DNA of 64,000 bases from an uncultured Bacilli bacterium. Lineage in GTDB: Bacteria > Bacillota_I > Bacilli_A > RFN20 > CAG-826. The stretch lies in assembly GCA_934700895.1 (NCBI GenBank), contig CAKUXV010000001.1, forward strand, positions 186,001-250,000, read 5' to 3'. The notes beneath the pieces were generated by a model. It searched no databases, had not been told where the DNA came from, and was given only the letters and a program-made list of their open reading frames with translations. The position numbers were made by a program, and so were the translations under genes. Positions 43,194 to 52,040 of the stretch are shown here, piece after piece; the first letter of the stretch is position 1; the number at the start of each line of letters is the position of its first letter.

Positions 43194-44552
43194 TTAAGAC
43201 AGCATCGTCTTTAAATCGATGAGATGGATATTCACATTTTCTTGGATATCTTCGGTAAACCCTGCTTTGGAAAATAAGTAATAATCGCGGATTAATTCCG
43301 AGTTAAAAATGGAATCGCTTTCCTGTAAGTGCCTTAACATTTCTAATGTGAATTTCGATTTTCTGTATTTGCATTCTACCACCAGCAGATGCCCGTTGAT
43401 TTCGGATAACCCGTCGATTTCTACGGAGCGACCTAGCTTTGTTTTATCTGCTTTGAATGTTTGTATTTCTGGATAAACTACACCTAGTTTTCCTAACCGA
43501 TTTAACTTATCGAGATAGAGTAAACACACCTCTTCAAAACCGAATTGCACCGCTTTATGTAAATCGGGTTTGATTTCTACAAAAACCATATCGGGATTGG
43601 CGACGATTCGGCTTTGGTTAGGGTAGACCGCCTTATACCAAAATCGTAGCAATGGATCGGCGATGACATAGTAATTGTTTTTCTTGGTCCCGTTAAACGT
43701 TGTCTTCTTGGCCACCACAGCGGACTTGAGAAGAGTATTCATATATTTGATACCTTTCCCGTTTCTTCTTGGACGAATAAGGCGATATCGCCGAGACTTG
43801 TCCTGCGATTGGCGATGGCGAATAGAATCGCGTTATAAATATCCGGTTTGCTGGATTTAGACAGCACGTTTTCTGGCAAATTAAAGAAAGGGCCATATTC
43901 GTTAAGGACCAATCTTTGGACTTCTTCCTCGAAAGGGCGACGGGTATCGACCGCGGATAAGTAATAAGGGAACGTTGATAGGAGGGAGAGATAATTGCAC
44001 GTGGTTTCTAAGTCCAGCCCCTTCAAAAATAATAACGCTTCTTCCAACGGAAGTTTTTGCACGTTCATTTCAAAGGCCTTTCTTTTATATAAAGGAGATT
44101 TCGTGTTTTGAATTTCTTTTTTTAAGAAGGAAACCTCGGAGCCCCGAGATAAGAAGCATGAGGTTATCACTAGCGTGGTCGAAATATTCTTCGATGATGG
44201 AAGAAAAAGAAGGGTCTTGCTGGGTGATGAACGGGTATTCGTCGATGCATAAGACAAATCTTTGGTTTTGAAAGTGATGGGACAAGGCGTCTAAAGCTGC
44301 TTGCCAACTGGAATAAACAAAATCATGAGGCAAGGACATTAAACGGTTTAGTTCATAAGAAAAGGAACGAAGGTTGCCATAAGAGCTATCTTCTTTTGCC
44401 TGATAGAACAAATGGGGTTTATCCTGAACGAAGTGATCGATTAACTTCGTCTTGCCGATCCTTCGCCTCCCGTAGATAACGCCTAATTCCTTTTTCCCTG
44501 AATGGAACGCGGAATTCAAATGTTTTAATTCTTTTTCTCTGCCAACGAACAT
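43194..44552 (-). pseudogene. Frameshifted ATPase (ATPase_2 plus DUF234)
   Basis: On the minus strand: MFVGREKELKHLNSAFHSG, Walker A VIYGRRRIGKTKL, Walker B RFVLCIDEYPFIT, sensor LMLLISGS. A shift near 44130 moves the frame to EVSFLKKEIQNTKSPLYKRKAFEM...TSLGDIALFVQEETGKVS, and a second near 43742 to MNTLLKSAVVAKKTTFNGTKKNNYYVIADPLLRFWYK and the DUF234 nuclease-like core (SVEIDGLSEINGHLLVVECKYR). Undoing two indels restores a protein of about 450 residues. Start ATG 44552 has GAGGAG. A dyad ATATAC/GTATAT with GGTATATACC lies in the upstream region. Confidence 0.8.
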
Positions 44553-44573
44553 ATCACTCCTCAAGGTATATAC

Positions 44574-44607
44574 CCAAAAGTTGCTAACCTTCGAGTATAT
44601 TATTTGC
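44574..44607 (+). repeat. Direct repeat copy B and dyad upstream of ATPase pseudogene
   Basis: Second copy of the CAAA(A)GTTGCTAAC(C)TTC element described at 43146, in the promoter region of the minus-strand ATPase pseudogene. It lies between ATATAC and GTATAT arms. Confidence 0.6.
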
Positions 44608-44684
44608 AATTTGTGGACACAGGCAATCTTAACGGGGATGAAATCGGTCTGTAATCGTCTCGCGGAAACAAATAACCTCATCAT

Positions 44685-44735
44685 GATATAACCCCTTAAT
44701 TAAAACCTGTCAGGGGGTTATATAAGGGGTTACAT
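44685..44735. promoter_or_regulatory. Repeated TAACCCCTTA / TAAGGGGTTA elements
   Basis: ATATAACCCC and GGGGTTATAT form a perfect 10-base inverted repeat, and a second GGGGTTA follows as TAAGGGGTTA, so the site contains three copies of the same half. It lies between the two divergent ATPase pseudogenes. Confidence 0.6.
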
Positions 44736-44781
44736 TAAATAAATGGAGGTCATAATGAACCATGGAGTATTCCAAATGGGA

Positions 44782-44818
44782 TTTAGTAAAAAAGGGAGTT
44801 AACTCCCTAAAATACTAA
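44782..44818. promoter_or_regulatory. Nested palindrome upstream of ATPase pseudogene
   Basis: Perfect core AGGGAGTTAACTCCCT (44793-44808) flanked symmetrically by four A and outer arms TTTAGTA and TACTAAA. The right side overlaps a -10-like TACTAAAAT sequence, about 35 bases before the ATPase start. Confidence 0.7.
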
Positions 44819-44851
44819 AATACAATCATGGAAAGGGAAGGAGACGGCCTT

Positions 44852-46077
44852 ATGATCGCTCGACCTATTTATAAAGAAGTGGAGACGGCCATTAAATCCA
44901 AGCCCGTTACGTTGATTACGGGGGCAAGACAAGTTGGGAAAACATCCCTGGCGTTGCTATTTGCCAAAAACTACCCCTTTAATTACATCTCTTTGGATTC
45001 CTATAAGGACCGAGAACTGGCAAGAAACGACCCTCTTATGTTTCTTTCCCTTTACCCCTGGCCCTTAATTATCAGCGAGGTGCAATACGCTCCCAAACTG
45101 TTTGACGCGCTAGAAGAAGTGGTGAATAAGGAAAAAATCCGTAATGAAAAAAATATGGGATGTACATTCTGACAGGATACGGGATGTATCGCCTTATGGA
45201 CAACGTTACCGAGTCGATGATGGGCGGATTTCTACCATTCGCATGCTTCCCTTATCTCGAAACGAAATCTTTGGTCGAGAGGAGCCAGTTTTCCATTTTG
45301 ATTATTCCGATATCCAAAAACGGGCGCAAGCCAACCCCCTGTCCCCTTTAGAATTATATGAGGATATCGTTAAAGGCTTTTATCCTGAACTTTATAGCAA
45401 TGAGAATCTATGCATCCAGAAATTCTGTTCTGATTATGTGGAGACTTATGTAGAAAGAGATGTTTCTCAACTCATGAATGTCAAAAACAAAATGGCTTTT
45501 CGCCAATTTTTGGAATTGATCGCCTCTTTGACAGGACAAGAGTTGATCTATGACAACGTGGCTAAAATCGTTGGGATGGACAAAAAACAATCATGTCTTG
45601 GCTTTCGATTTTGCTTGCAGGGACATCGTTTGTTTGTCGAAGCCCTATAACGAGTTCTCCGTTGCCCAACGCATTGTCAAGACCCAAGATCTATTTTAAC
45701 GATGCGGGGCTTGCTTGTTATTTAATGGGGATTACCTCGGGAGATGTGCTGAAATCAGGCATTTATTCCGGAGTTTGTCGAGACCTACATTATCAACGAG
45801 CTAAGAAAGAGTTATATCAATAATGGAGTGGAGCCTTTCTTTTATTACTACCGCGATAACAATGGGAACGAGATTGATTTGGTTATCATCCAAAATGGTG
45901 TGATTCACCGTGTGGAATGCAAGAGTGGGATGATGTTTAGCTTAAGCGCGGTCAAAGGGTTCAAACGACTAGATGAATCCCCATTATCTTAAAGGCCAAA
46001 AGGCCATTTTGTGCAACACAGATAGCCTTTATTCGCTCGGTGATGATACCTATGTTTTGCCTTTAGCCGGGATTTAA
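44852..46077 (+). pseudogene. Multiply frameshifted AAA/DUF4143 ATPase
   Basis: Start ATG 44852 (MIARPIYKEVETAIKSK) with AAGGAGA. Walker A is TGARQVGKTS and Walker B LIISEVQYAP. After a shift near 45160 the sensor reads YILTGSGMYRLM, then the frame changes again to IRMLPLSRNEIFG...VETYVERDVSQLMNVKNKMAF, and later KIYFNDAGLACYLMGIT, SYINNGVEPFFYYYRDNNGNEIDLVI and the nuclease-like IHRVECKSG. About five indels are needed. It is the most decayed ATPase copy here. Confidence 0.8.
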
Positions 46078-46091
46078 TTCTCATCGGGAAC

Positions 46092-46124
46092 GAAAAAAAG
46101 ACACGCAATTTGTCCTGCGTGTCT
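46092..46124 (-). terminator. Intrinsic terminator of tRNA-Ser
   Basis: Perfect AGACACGCA/TGCGTGTCT stem, eight-base loop; T7 on the minus strand. Confidence 0.85.
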
Positions 46125-46137
46125 TTGCTTTTTATGC

Positions 46138-46228
46138 TGGCGGAGGAATAGGGATTCGAACCCTAGCTCCCGGTTAAGAGACTACGAGCTTTCCAAGCCC
46201 GCCCCTTCGGCCACTTGGGTATTCCTCC
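46138..46228 (-). tRNA. tRNA-Ser (anticodon GGA)
   Basis: 91 bases including CCA, long variable arm. Acceptor GGAGGAA with TTCCTCC, anticodon loop TTGGAAA, T-loop TTCGAAT. Confidence 0.94.
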
Positions 46229-46311
46229 GCGTTTCGCCTTTTCAGGCAAGTGAGATTATAGGTGTTTCGTCATCGCTTCGCAACGTAATTTTTGCTAGAC
46301 TAATTCGGAAT

Positions 46312-47286
46312 ATGAAAGAAACCGTCGTATCTCGTCTCAACGCTGGCCAAAAGGCAGAGAAATTCGTGAAGAAGTACCTGCCAGAAGCCCCGCTGGGATT
46401 CATCTATAAAGCCTTCCGCAAAAAAGACATCAAGGCCAATGGCCATTGGATTAAAAAGGACTACATCCTCCAAGAAGGGGATGTGATTCGCATCTACGTG
46501 ACCGATCAACAACTCGAAGATTTCAAAAAGCCTCGCCCCGCAGAAAAGAAACCTTTGGAATACCCGATCGCCTATGAAGACGATGAAGTGCTGATTATCG
46601 ATAAGCCCAAAGGGTTGTTGGTCTATGGAGATAAAACCGGCGTTAGAGAAACATTGGGGAATGCCGTGTTGGATTATCTCTATTTGAAAGGGGATTATGA
46701 CCCAAACGACAATACGTTCGTCCCTTCTCCAGCACACCGTTTAGACCGTAACACCAGTGGACTCATTTGCTATGGTAAAACGGACCGTGCTCTAAAGGAT
46801 TTAACCGATTTATTTAAAGAACGTACTCAAATCGATAAGTATTACGTGGCCCTTGTCGTGGGAGACGTCGAAAAAGATGGTTTCATCGATAAGCCTTTAA
46901 AAAAGGATATCCAAACGGGTCGCGTTTCCGTTTGCCCCGTCGGCAAAGGAGGCAAAACCGCGAAGACGGAATACCATGTCTTGCAACGGTTTGGTTCCTA
47001 TACCTTATTGGAACTCCATTTATTGACGGGCCGCACCCATCAACTCCGCGTTCACCTTGCTTCGATTAACCATCCGATTGTCGGAGATGAAAAATACGGA
47101 GACTTCCAAGATTGCCGCAAAGCCAAAAGGCTATGCGGAATCACTTCACAATTGCTCCATGCCGAAAAGCTTTGCTTCGGCGATGTTTCGGGGGCTTTGA
47201 GGGGCTTGGCCCACCGCCAAATCACCTCCCCCATCCCCTCGTTTTTTAAGGACGCTATTGAGATTTTGACGCATAACCCATTCTAA
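46312..47286 (+). CDS. RluA family pseudouridine synthase
   Basis: Converts uridine to pseudouridine in rRNA or tRNA; 324 residues. N-terminal S4-like RNA-binding domain (about 1-70: SRLNAGQKAEKFVKKYL...DVIRIYV). Catalytic motif HRLDRNTSGLICYGK near residue 145 with the catalytic Asp, then LLTGRTHQLRVHLA near 240. Specificity (RluC or RluD type) is not clear. No Shine-Dalgarno; TAGACT lies ten bases before the ATG. The phosphoglucomutase gene follows 14 bases downstream. Confidence 0.93.
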   Translation: MKETVVSRLNAGQKAEKFVKKYLPEAPLGFIYKAFRKKDIKANGHWIKKDYILQEGDVIRIYVTDQQLEDFKKPRPAEKKPLEYPIAYEDDEVLIIDKPKGLLVYGDKTGVRETLGNAVLDYLYLKGDYDPNDNTFVPSPAHRLDRNTSGLICYGKTDRALKDLTDLFKERTQIDKYYVALVVGDVEKDGFIDKPLKKDIQTGRVSVCPVGKGGKTAKTEYHVLQRFGSYTLLELHLLTGRTHQLRVHLASINHPIVGDEKYGDFQDCRKAKRLCGITSQLLHAEKLCFGDVSGALRGLAHRQITSPIPSFFKDAIEILTHNPF

Positions 47287-47300
47287 GAAAGGAATTTGAT

Positions 47301-49010
47301 ATGGATAAAGTCAAGGAAAATTCGAATCGTTGGTTATCCTCCCCACGCGTAAGCGAAGAGGATAAAGCCTGCATCCGTTCCATGAGCCAAGAAGAACTCG
47401 ACGACGCTTTCTTCAAAGACGTCGAACTCGGCACGGCCGGAATGCGTGGGGTTTTAGGCCCGGGTACGAACCGGATGAACGAACATACGGTCGGAAGGGT
47501 CTCCGTGGCTTTTGGGCAATATCTTTTGTCCCTTGGCGAAGATACGAAAACCCGTGGAATCGTCTTATCCCATGATAATCGTTTCCAATCCCGCGAATTT
47601 GCTTTGCTCGCCGCGAAGATTTTTAACCAAATGGGCATCAAAGCCTTTATCTTCCCTTCCCTTCGCCCCGTTCCTGAACTTTCCTTTGCCGTAAGGTATT
47701 GCAAGGCCAAAGGCGGCGTCATGATCACCGCCTCTCATAACCCCAAGCAATATAACGGGTACAAAATCTATGATGAAACGGGTTGCCAACTTGTTCCTAG
47801 CCAGGCTAGCGACATGCTTCGGTTCGCGGATAAACTTCCAAACGAACTCGAATTCGAAGTTCCTGTTTCTACCCAAGAAGGCGAAACCGTTGTCCTCGGA
47901 GAAGAAGTGGACGACGTTTACTGCAAGCTCGTAGAAGGCTGCCGCGTGAATCCGGATTTGGACAAATCGAATTTCAAAGTCGTTTACACTCCCCAACACG
48001 GCGCGAGTTACGAAAATGCGATGCGTGTTTTTGAGGATTCGGGTTATACCATCATCCCCGTGAAAGAACAATGCGTCCATGATCCCGCGTTTGGGGCCAC
48101 GGCCTCTCCGAACCCCGAGGTTGCTAAAGCTTGGGATTTGACGCTGGAATATTGTCATAAAAACCATGCTGACTTGGCCGTGATGACCGATCCCGATGGC
48201 GATCGATGCGGTCTTGCCTTCCTATCTTCCAAAGGAACCTATGAACGCTTCACCGGCAACCAAAGCGCCCCCCTCCTTTTGGATTACTTGCTTTCTTCTT
48301 ATCAAAAACAAGGACGCCTCCCCTCAAATGGAGTCATCTACGATACGATTGTCACGACTTCCTTGGGGCGTGTCATTGCCAAAGCTTATGGGGTGAGTTC
48401 CAAGTCCTTCCTCACCGGATTTAAATTCATTGGCAACGCGATTCATCAAGAAGAAGAAAAGCCCAACGGCAAGAAATTCCTCTTTGGCTATGAAGAATCC
48501 TATGGCTGCCTCGTTCAGCCCTTTGTCCGGGATAAAGATGGTATCCAAGCGATTCTCCTCTATGCCGAGATGGCCCTTTATTACCATAATCAAGGCATCC
48601 CCTTGGATGTTGCTTTTGATAACCTTCAAAAGAAATACGGCTATCACGCGACCGAAACGAAAGACGTCTATTTTGAGGGCATGGAAGGCGCGGATAAGAT
48701 GAAAGCTTTGATGGACCGCCTTCATCAAAACCTGTACTGGGAAATCGCTTCGATCCCCGTGGTGAAAATCGCGGATTACCTCCATGGCAAAACGATCGAA
48801 AAAGACGGAAAGGAAGAACAACTCGTCGGCTTCCCTTCTAGCGATGTCCTCAAATATTTCCTTGAAGACGGATCCACCCTTTGCATCCGTCCTTCTGGCA
48901 CCGAGCCCAAGATGAAATTCTATATCGAGGCCGTCGGGCCCTCTTCGGATGGATTAAAAGACAAAATCGAAGCGATCAATGCTTTTGTCCGTCAAGACGC
49001 CGGGTTATAA
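47301..49010 (+). CDS. pgcA: Alpha-phosphoglucomutase
   Basis: Interconverts glucose 1- and 6-phosphate, feeding UDP-glucose and surface glycan synthesis. 569 residues, the PgcA length. Motifs: GTAGMRGVLGPGTNRMN at the substrate entrance, catalytic serine loop MITASHNPKQYNG (about 140), metal loop TDPDGDRCGLA (about 295), GYEESYGC (about 395), and phosphate-binding IRPSGTEPKMKFY near 530. Shine-Dalgarno AAAGGAA. Its 3' end overlaps the convergent HAD gene by six bases. Confidence 0.95.
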   Translation: MDKVKENSNRWLSSPRVSEEDKACIRSMSQEELDDAFFKDVELGTAGMRGVLGPGTNRMNEHTVGRVSVAFGQYLLSLGEDTKTRGIVLSHDNRFQSREFALLAAKIFNQMGIKAFIFPSLRPVPELSFAVRYCKAKGGVMITASHNPKQYNGYKIYDETGCQLVPSQASDMLRFADKLPNELEFEVPVSTQEGETVVLGEEVDDVYCKLVEGCRVNPDLDKSNFKVVYTPQHGASYENAMRVFEDSGYTIIPVKEQCVHDPAFGATASPNPEVAKAWDLTLEYCHKNHADLAVMTDPDGDRCGLAFLSSKGTYERFTGNQSAPLLLDYLLSSYQKQGRLPSNGVIYDTIVTTSLGRVIAKAYGVSSKSFLTGFKFIGNAIHQEEEKPNGKKFLFGYEESYGCLVQPFVRDKDGIQAILLYAEMALYYHNQGIPLDVAFDNLQKKYGYHATETKDVYFEGMEGADKMKALMDRLHQNLYWEIASIPVVKIADYLHGKTIEKDGKEEQLVGFPSSDVLKYFLEDGSTLCIRPSGTEPKMKFYIEAVGPSSDGLKDKIEAINAFVRQDAGL

Positions 49011-49790
49011 AGAAAAGATTTGCTGAAGCTCTAAGGCTACGCCGTCCTCGTCGTGGCCTTTTTTCGTTAAGGGGAATCTCTCTTTCAAAAGATGGCTTTT
49101 CGCATCCTTCATGCAGTAAGGGCGTCCAGCTTCTAGCAATAAAGACAAATCGTTGTCGGAATCTCCAAACGCATACACGTCCCCTTTGGATACGCCTAAA
49201 ATCCCTAATATTTTCTTTAATCCCTCTCCCTTGGAGGCTTTAGGAAAATAAAGCTCGCTGTAGGGCATATTTCGCCAATGCCGCCAGGATAAGGAATATT
49301 TCTTCGCGGCATTTTCCACCCATTCGTCTTCTTCGGGGCATTCCCCGAAGATTAAGGTAAAGGGGTCTTCTTTTAGTTCGTCTAACGGATGGATTTTCAT
49401 CCCATCCCTCCAAAAATATTTATGAAGGTCCTTGGTGTTTCCCTCTTCAAATATGCAGGAAGAAGTTTCGCCCATCAAACAAAAGCAATGGGGCCTGCAA
49501 TCTTGAAGCAAGGATTGAATTTTGGATAAAGGGAATTTCGATTCGAAGCGAGGGAAGGAAGGATCCCCGGGATGAAAGACTAACGCCCCGTTATAAGAGA
49601 TAATGGGAGAATGGAGCCCAGCCTGTTCCCAAAGAGGCAGAATAGACCGAGGAGGACGGCCGCTGGTTAATAAAACAACGTGCCCCTGCTTTTCTAAAGC
49701 AGAAAGAACGGAGGCGGAAAAAGGAGTCAACGTCTCGTCGTTTTTGAGCAGCGTTCCATCCAAATCGATGGCAATGACCTTTTTCTCCAT
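49005..49790 (-). CDS. Cof-type HAD hydrolase
   Basis: Phosphatase of 261 residues, subclass IIB. Motif I AIDLDGTLLKND, motif II LLTSGRPPRS, motif III in ASKGEGLKKILGI, motif IV AFGDSDNDLSLLLEAG. TATAAT (49798-49803) lies seven bases before the ATG, with the AGGCGG between them a poor ribosome-binding site, so it is probably leaderless. Confidence 0.92.
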   Translation of the reverse strand: MEKKVIAIDLDGTLLKNDETLTPFSASVLSALEKQGHVVLLTSGRPPRSILPLWEQAGLHSPIISYNGALVFHPGDPSFPRFESKFPLSKIQSLLQDCRPHCFCLMGETSSCIFEEGNTKDLHKYFWRDGMKIHPLDELKEDPFTLIFGECPEEDEWVENAAKKYSLSWRHWRNMPYSELYFPKASKGEGLKKILGILGVSKGDVYAFGDSDNDLSLLLEAGRPYCMKDAKSHLLKERFPLTKKGHDEDGVALELQQIFSL

Positions 49791-49837
49791 GCCGCCTATT
49801 ATAGGGGTTACCTATAAAAAGGGTAGGAAAGACCCTC

Positions 49838-49865
49838 TTGCCATGATGAATTTCTAGCGTATATT
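49838..49865 (+). promoter_or_regulatory. Promoter of the Spx-like gene
   Basis: TTGCCA (49838-49843), 16-base spacer, TATATT (49860-49865), nine bases before the ATG. Confidence 0.7.
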
Positions 49866-49874
49866 TTATAAGCC

Positions 49875-50333
49875 ATGATTAAGATTTACACTTCTCCCTC
49901 CTGCTCCAGTTGCCGAAAGGTCAAAAAATGGTTCGATGAGCAAAAGATTCCCTACGAATCCAAGAACATCTTCGGGCCGGACCTCACCGCGGACGATATC
50001 CGCGAGGTCATTTCGAAGTCGGAAAACGGGACGGACGATATCATTTCCCAACGTTCCAAAATCGTTCAGGAACAACACATCGATTTCGATGACATGAAAA
50101 TCAGCGAGCTCATCGAATTCATTCGCAAGAACCCCTCCATTTTAAAACGTCCGATCATCGTCGATGACCGTCGTGTGCAAGTGGGCTATAACGAAGAAGA
50201 GATTCGTACCTTTATTCCTCGTGCCCGCCGACTTGCTGAATCCTATTGCGCTTCCTGCGATCGCAAGGACTGCGATAAGGATGTGCCCAGCCATTTGGAT
50301 TTGCCAGAAGGCTGCAAGAAAGCATCGCTATAA
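49875..50333 (+). CDS. spx: Spx/ArsC family regulator
   Basis: Spx-type protein of 152 residues, which in Bacilli binds the RNA polymerase alpha C-terminal domain during thiol stress. It has the redox switch CSSC (10-13) in an ArsC/thioredoxin-like fold and the Spx-specific RPIIVDDRRVQVGYNEEEIRTFIPR segment. The C-terminus is about 20 residues longer than Bacillus Spx and carries four more Cys (125, 128, 133, 147) as CASCDRKDC and EGC. No Shine-Dalgarno; -10 nine bases upstream. Confidence 0.88.
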   Translation: MIKIYTSPSCSSCRKVKKWFDEQKIPYESKNIFGPDLTADDIREVISKSENGTDDIISQRSKIVQEQHIDFDDMKISELIEFIRKNPSILKRPIIVDDRRVQVGYNEEEIRTFIPRARRLAESYCASCDRKDCDKDVPSHLDLPEGCKKASL

Positions 50334-50372
50334 GGAATGGTCGCTTGGAGAAACCCAGGCGATTTTTTGATA

Positions 50373-50397
50373 TAAAAAGCCCAGGATTACCCTAGGC
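50373..50397 (-). terminator. Intrinsic terminator of the CYTH gene
   Basis: On the minus strand GCCTAGG/CCTGGGC stem (one G-U pair), loop GTAAT, then T5. Confidence 0.8.
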
Positions 50398-50419
50398 AAA
50401 AGAAACAATTGAATTGTTT

Positions 50420-50992
50420 TTATTTCCCAATCGCCTTCATGGCTCTTTGGACTTTGCTGGCCGTGGAGAAGTGGCATTCCACGCCATTTTTCTCCAAGAA
50501 TTCCTTCATGATTTTTTGGGCCCCAGCAAGGGAATTGTATTCGAATTCGACTTCATAATCCGTTTTGCCAGAATAGGTGTTACGGTCAATGGAAAGCAAG
50601 CCCCCTTCATATTCCACGTCGATGCGTTCGGTGGACAAATAGGTAAGGATAGACAGCTTCTTCGTATCGAATCCTAGTTGAATTAAGAAACGCTCGATAT
50701 CCGTCTTGGGGAATTCACCGAGGTCACGAAGGTCAGCGAATTGTTGGAAAGAAATCGACGCGTTCTTTTCAAGCAACCCTTCCGATAACGGGGTTTTTAA
50801 GGTTAATTCGTATTGGCCTTGCTTTTCGCGGATGCGGAGGGCAACCCCTTCTTTGGCAAGGAGACGGTCCTCGGTATCGATATAATAGTTTGTTTGAACA
50901 TAACGCGGGGATCCCCGGAACAATTTGGCTAATTTACGGTATTCGTCTTGACTGACCAAGGCTTTGGCTTCAATTTCAATCGTGTTGGACAT
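50420..50992 (-). CDS. CYTH domain protein
   Basis: Triphosphate-tunnel metalloenzyme of 190 residues, YjbK-like, likely hydrolysing an inorganic or organic triphosphate. The signature ExExK is EIEAK at the N-terminus, followed by ALRIREKQGQYELTLKTP, and acidic tunnel residues near the end (YEVEFEY). TATAAT lies about 22 bases before the ATG with GAGGT between, so this is a leadered mRNA, unlike several neighbours. Confidence 0.9.
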   Translation of the reverse strand: MSNTIEIEAKALVSQDEYRKLAKLFRGSPRYVQTNYYIDTEDRLLAKEGVALRIREKQGQYELTLKTPLSEGLLEKNASISFQQFADLRDLGEFPKTDIERFLIQLGFDTKKLSILTYLSTERIDVEYEGGLLSIDRNTYSGKTDYEVEFEYNSLAGAQKIMKEFLEKNGVECHFSTASKVQRAMKAIGK

Positions 50993-51107
50993 GGTTATTT
51001 TTACCTCTAGGCGACATTATACACTTGTCTTTGGAAAAGAGGGCTATAAGACCTAATGGTTTTATACCCACGCGCTTTTCTTTCAACATGCTATACTTTG
51101 TCCACTT

Positions 51108-51524
51108 ATGATTCTTGGATTGATTTTATTAGACGATACGCAGGCCTCCTTCAACGAATGGCTTTCCCAAAACGCGGTTTATTTGGCTTTTGCCCTCGCG
51201 GGATTCATCCTGCTCTGCGTTCTTTTGCTTTTATTTATTCCCATTGCCAAAAAGAAGAAAAAAGGCAAGAAGGCCGTTATTGCCAAAGCCCAAACGATGG
51301 ATGCGTTAGGAGGAGAAGAGAACGTCTTGTCCCACCTCCGCAAAGGATCGCGCATCGAGCTGAAATTAAAGAACTACGACCTTTTGAAAAAGGATGAATT
51401 AAAAGAAGCCGGCGTAGACGGCTTCATTCAAATGAGCGATCGCTTAACCCTTGTCATCCGCGGCAACGCCGAAGAAGTGGAAAAGACTTTATTTGGCGAG
51501 AATTCGACGAAGGTGGACCGCTAA
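51108..51524 (+). CDS. Membrane-anchored PTS EIIB-like protein lacking Cys
   Basis: Protein of 138 residues. One membrane helix (about 24-46) with a poly-Lys border (KKKKKGKK), then a domain that resembles glucose-type PTS EIIB: ALGGEENVLSHLRKGSRIELKLKNYDLL...LKEAGVDGFIQMSDRLTLVIRGNAEEV. The phosphorylated Cys of EIIB (in ACxTRLR) aligns with Lys79, so phosphotransfer is not expected. No EIIC or EIIA nearby. TATACT lies ten bases before the ATG, no Shine-Dalgarno. Its last 36 bases overlap the convergent maf gene. Confidence 0.7.
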   Translation: MILGLILLDDTQASFNEWLSQNAVYLAFALAGFILLCVLLLLFIPIAKKKKKGKKAVIAKAQTMDALGGEENVLSHLRKGSRIELKLKNYDLLKKDELKEAGVDGFIQMSDRLTLVIRGNAEEVEKTLFGENSTKVDR

Positions 51525-52040
51525 ATCTTCGGTAGGAAGACCCATGACGTTATCGAAGCTTCCTTCGATGTGGTCAATTAACGGGTAATTGTCTTGAATG
51601 CCATAAGAACCGGCTTTATCTAACGGCTTATGGATGCGAATATATTCCCAAATTTGCGCGTCGCTTAAGGGATGGAAATAAACGTCCGTTTTTACGGTTC
51701 GGCTGATTTCAAAATCCTTGTCGATATAGGTGTATCCCGACAACACCACCTGCTTTTCCCCTTGCTCCGCCTTCAGCATTTCAAAAGCATCCTGTTCGGA
51801 TTTAGGTTTTCCTAATACGCGGTTATTCAAGACAACCACGGTATCGCAAGCTAAAACTTGATCCCAAGGGTGCGAAGCGAAAACCGCATAGGCTTTCATG
51901 CGGCTTTCTTCTAGTGGCAAATCCTTCGCGGGCAAATCCAAAATCGATTCGTCTACGGATGGGACGATGATTTCAAAATCGGATAGCAGCTTTTGAAGGA
52001 GTTGCTTTCTTCGCGGGGATCCAGAAGCGAGGATGAACAT
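51489..52040 (-). CDS. maf: Maf family nucleoside triphosphate pyrophosphatase
   Basis: Hydrolyses dTTP/UTP or modified NTPs to monophosphates, house-cleaning enzyme. 183 residues: FILASGSPRRKQLLQKL at the N-terminus, VPSVDES, ACDTVVVLNN with the catalytic Asp, and AGSYGIQ near the end. The start codon overlaps the RNase J stop by one base, so it is the second gene of that operon. Confidence 0.95.
   Translation of the reverse strand: MFILASGSPRRKQLLQKLLSDFEIIVPSVDESILDLPAKDLPLEESRMKAYAVFASHPWDQVLACDTVVVLNNRVLGKPKSEQDAFEMLKAEQGEKQVVLSGYTYIDKDFEISRTVKTDVYFHPLSDAQIWEYIRIHKPLDKAGSYGIQDNYPLIDHIEGSFDNVMGLPTEDLAVHLRRILAK

Noticed and set aside
47565..48167. 200-codon minus-strand frame inside pgcA
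   Set aside because: PgcA motifs on the plus strand account for this region; no independent start signal.
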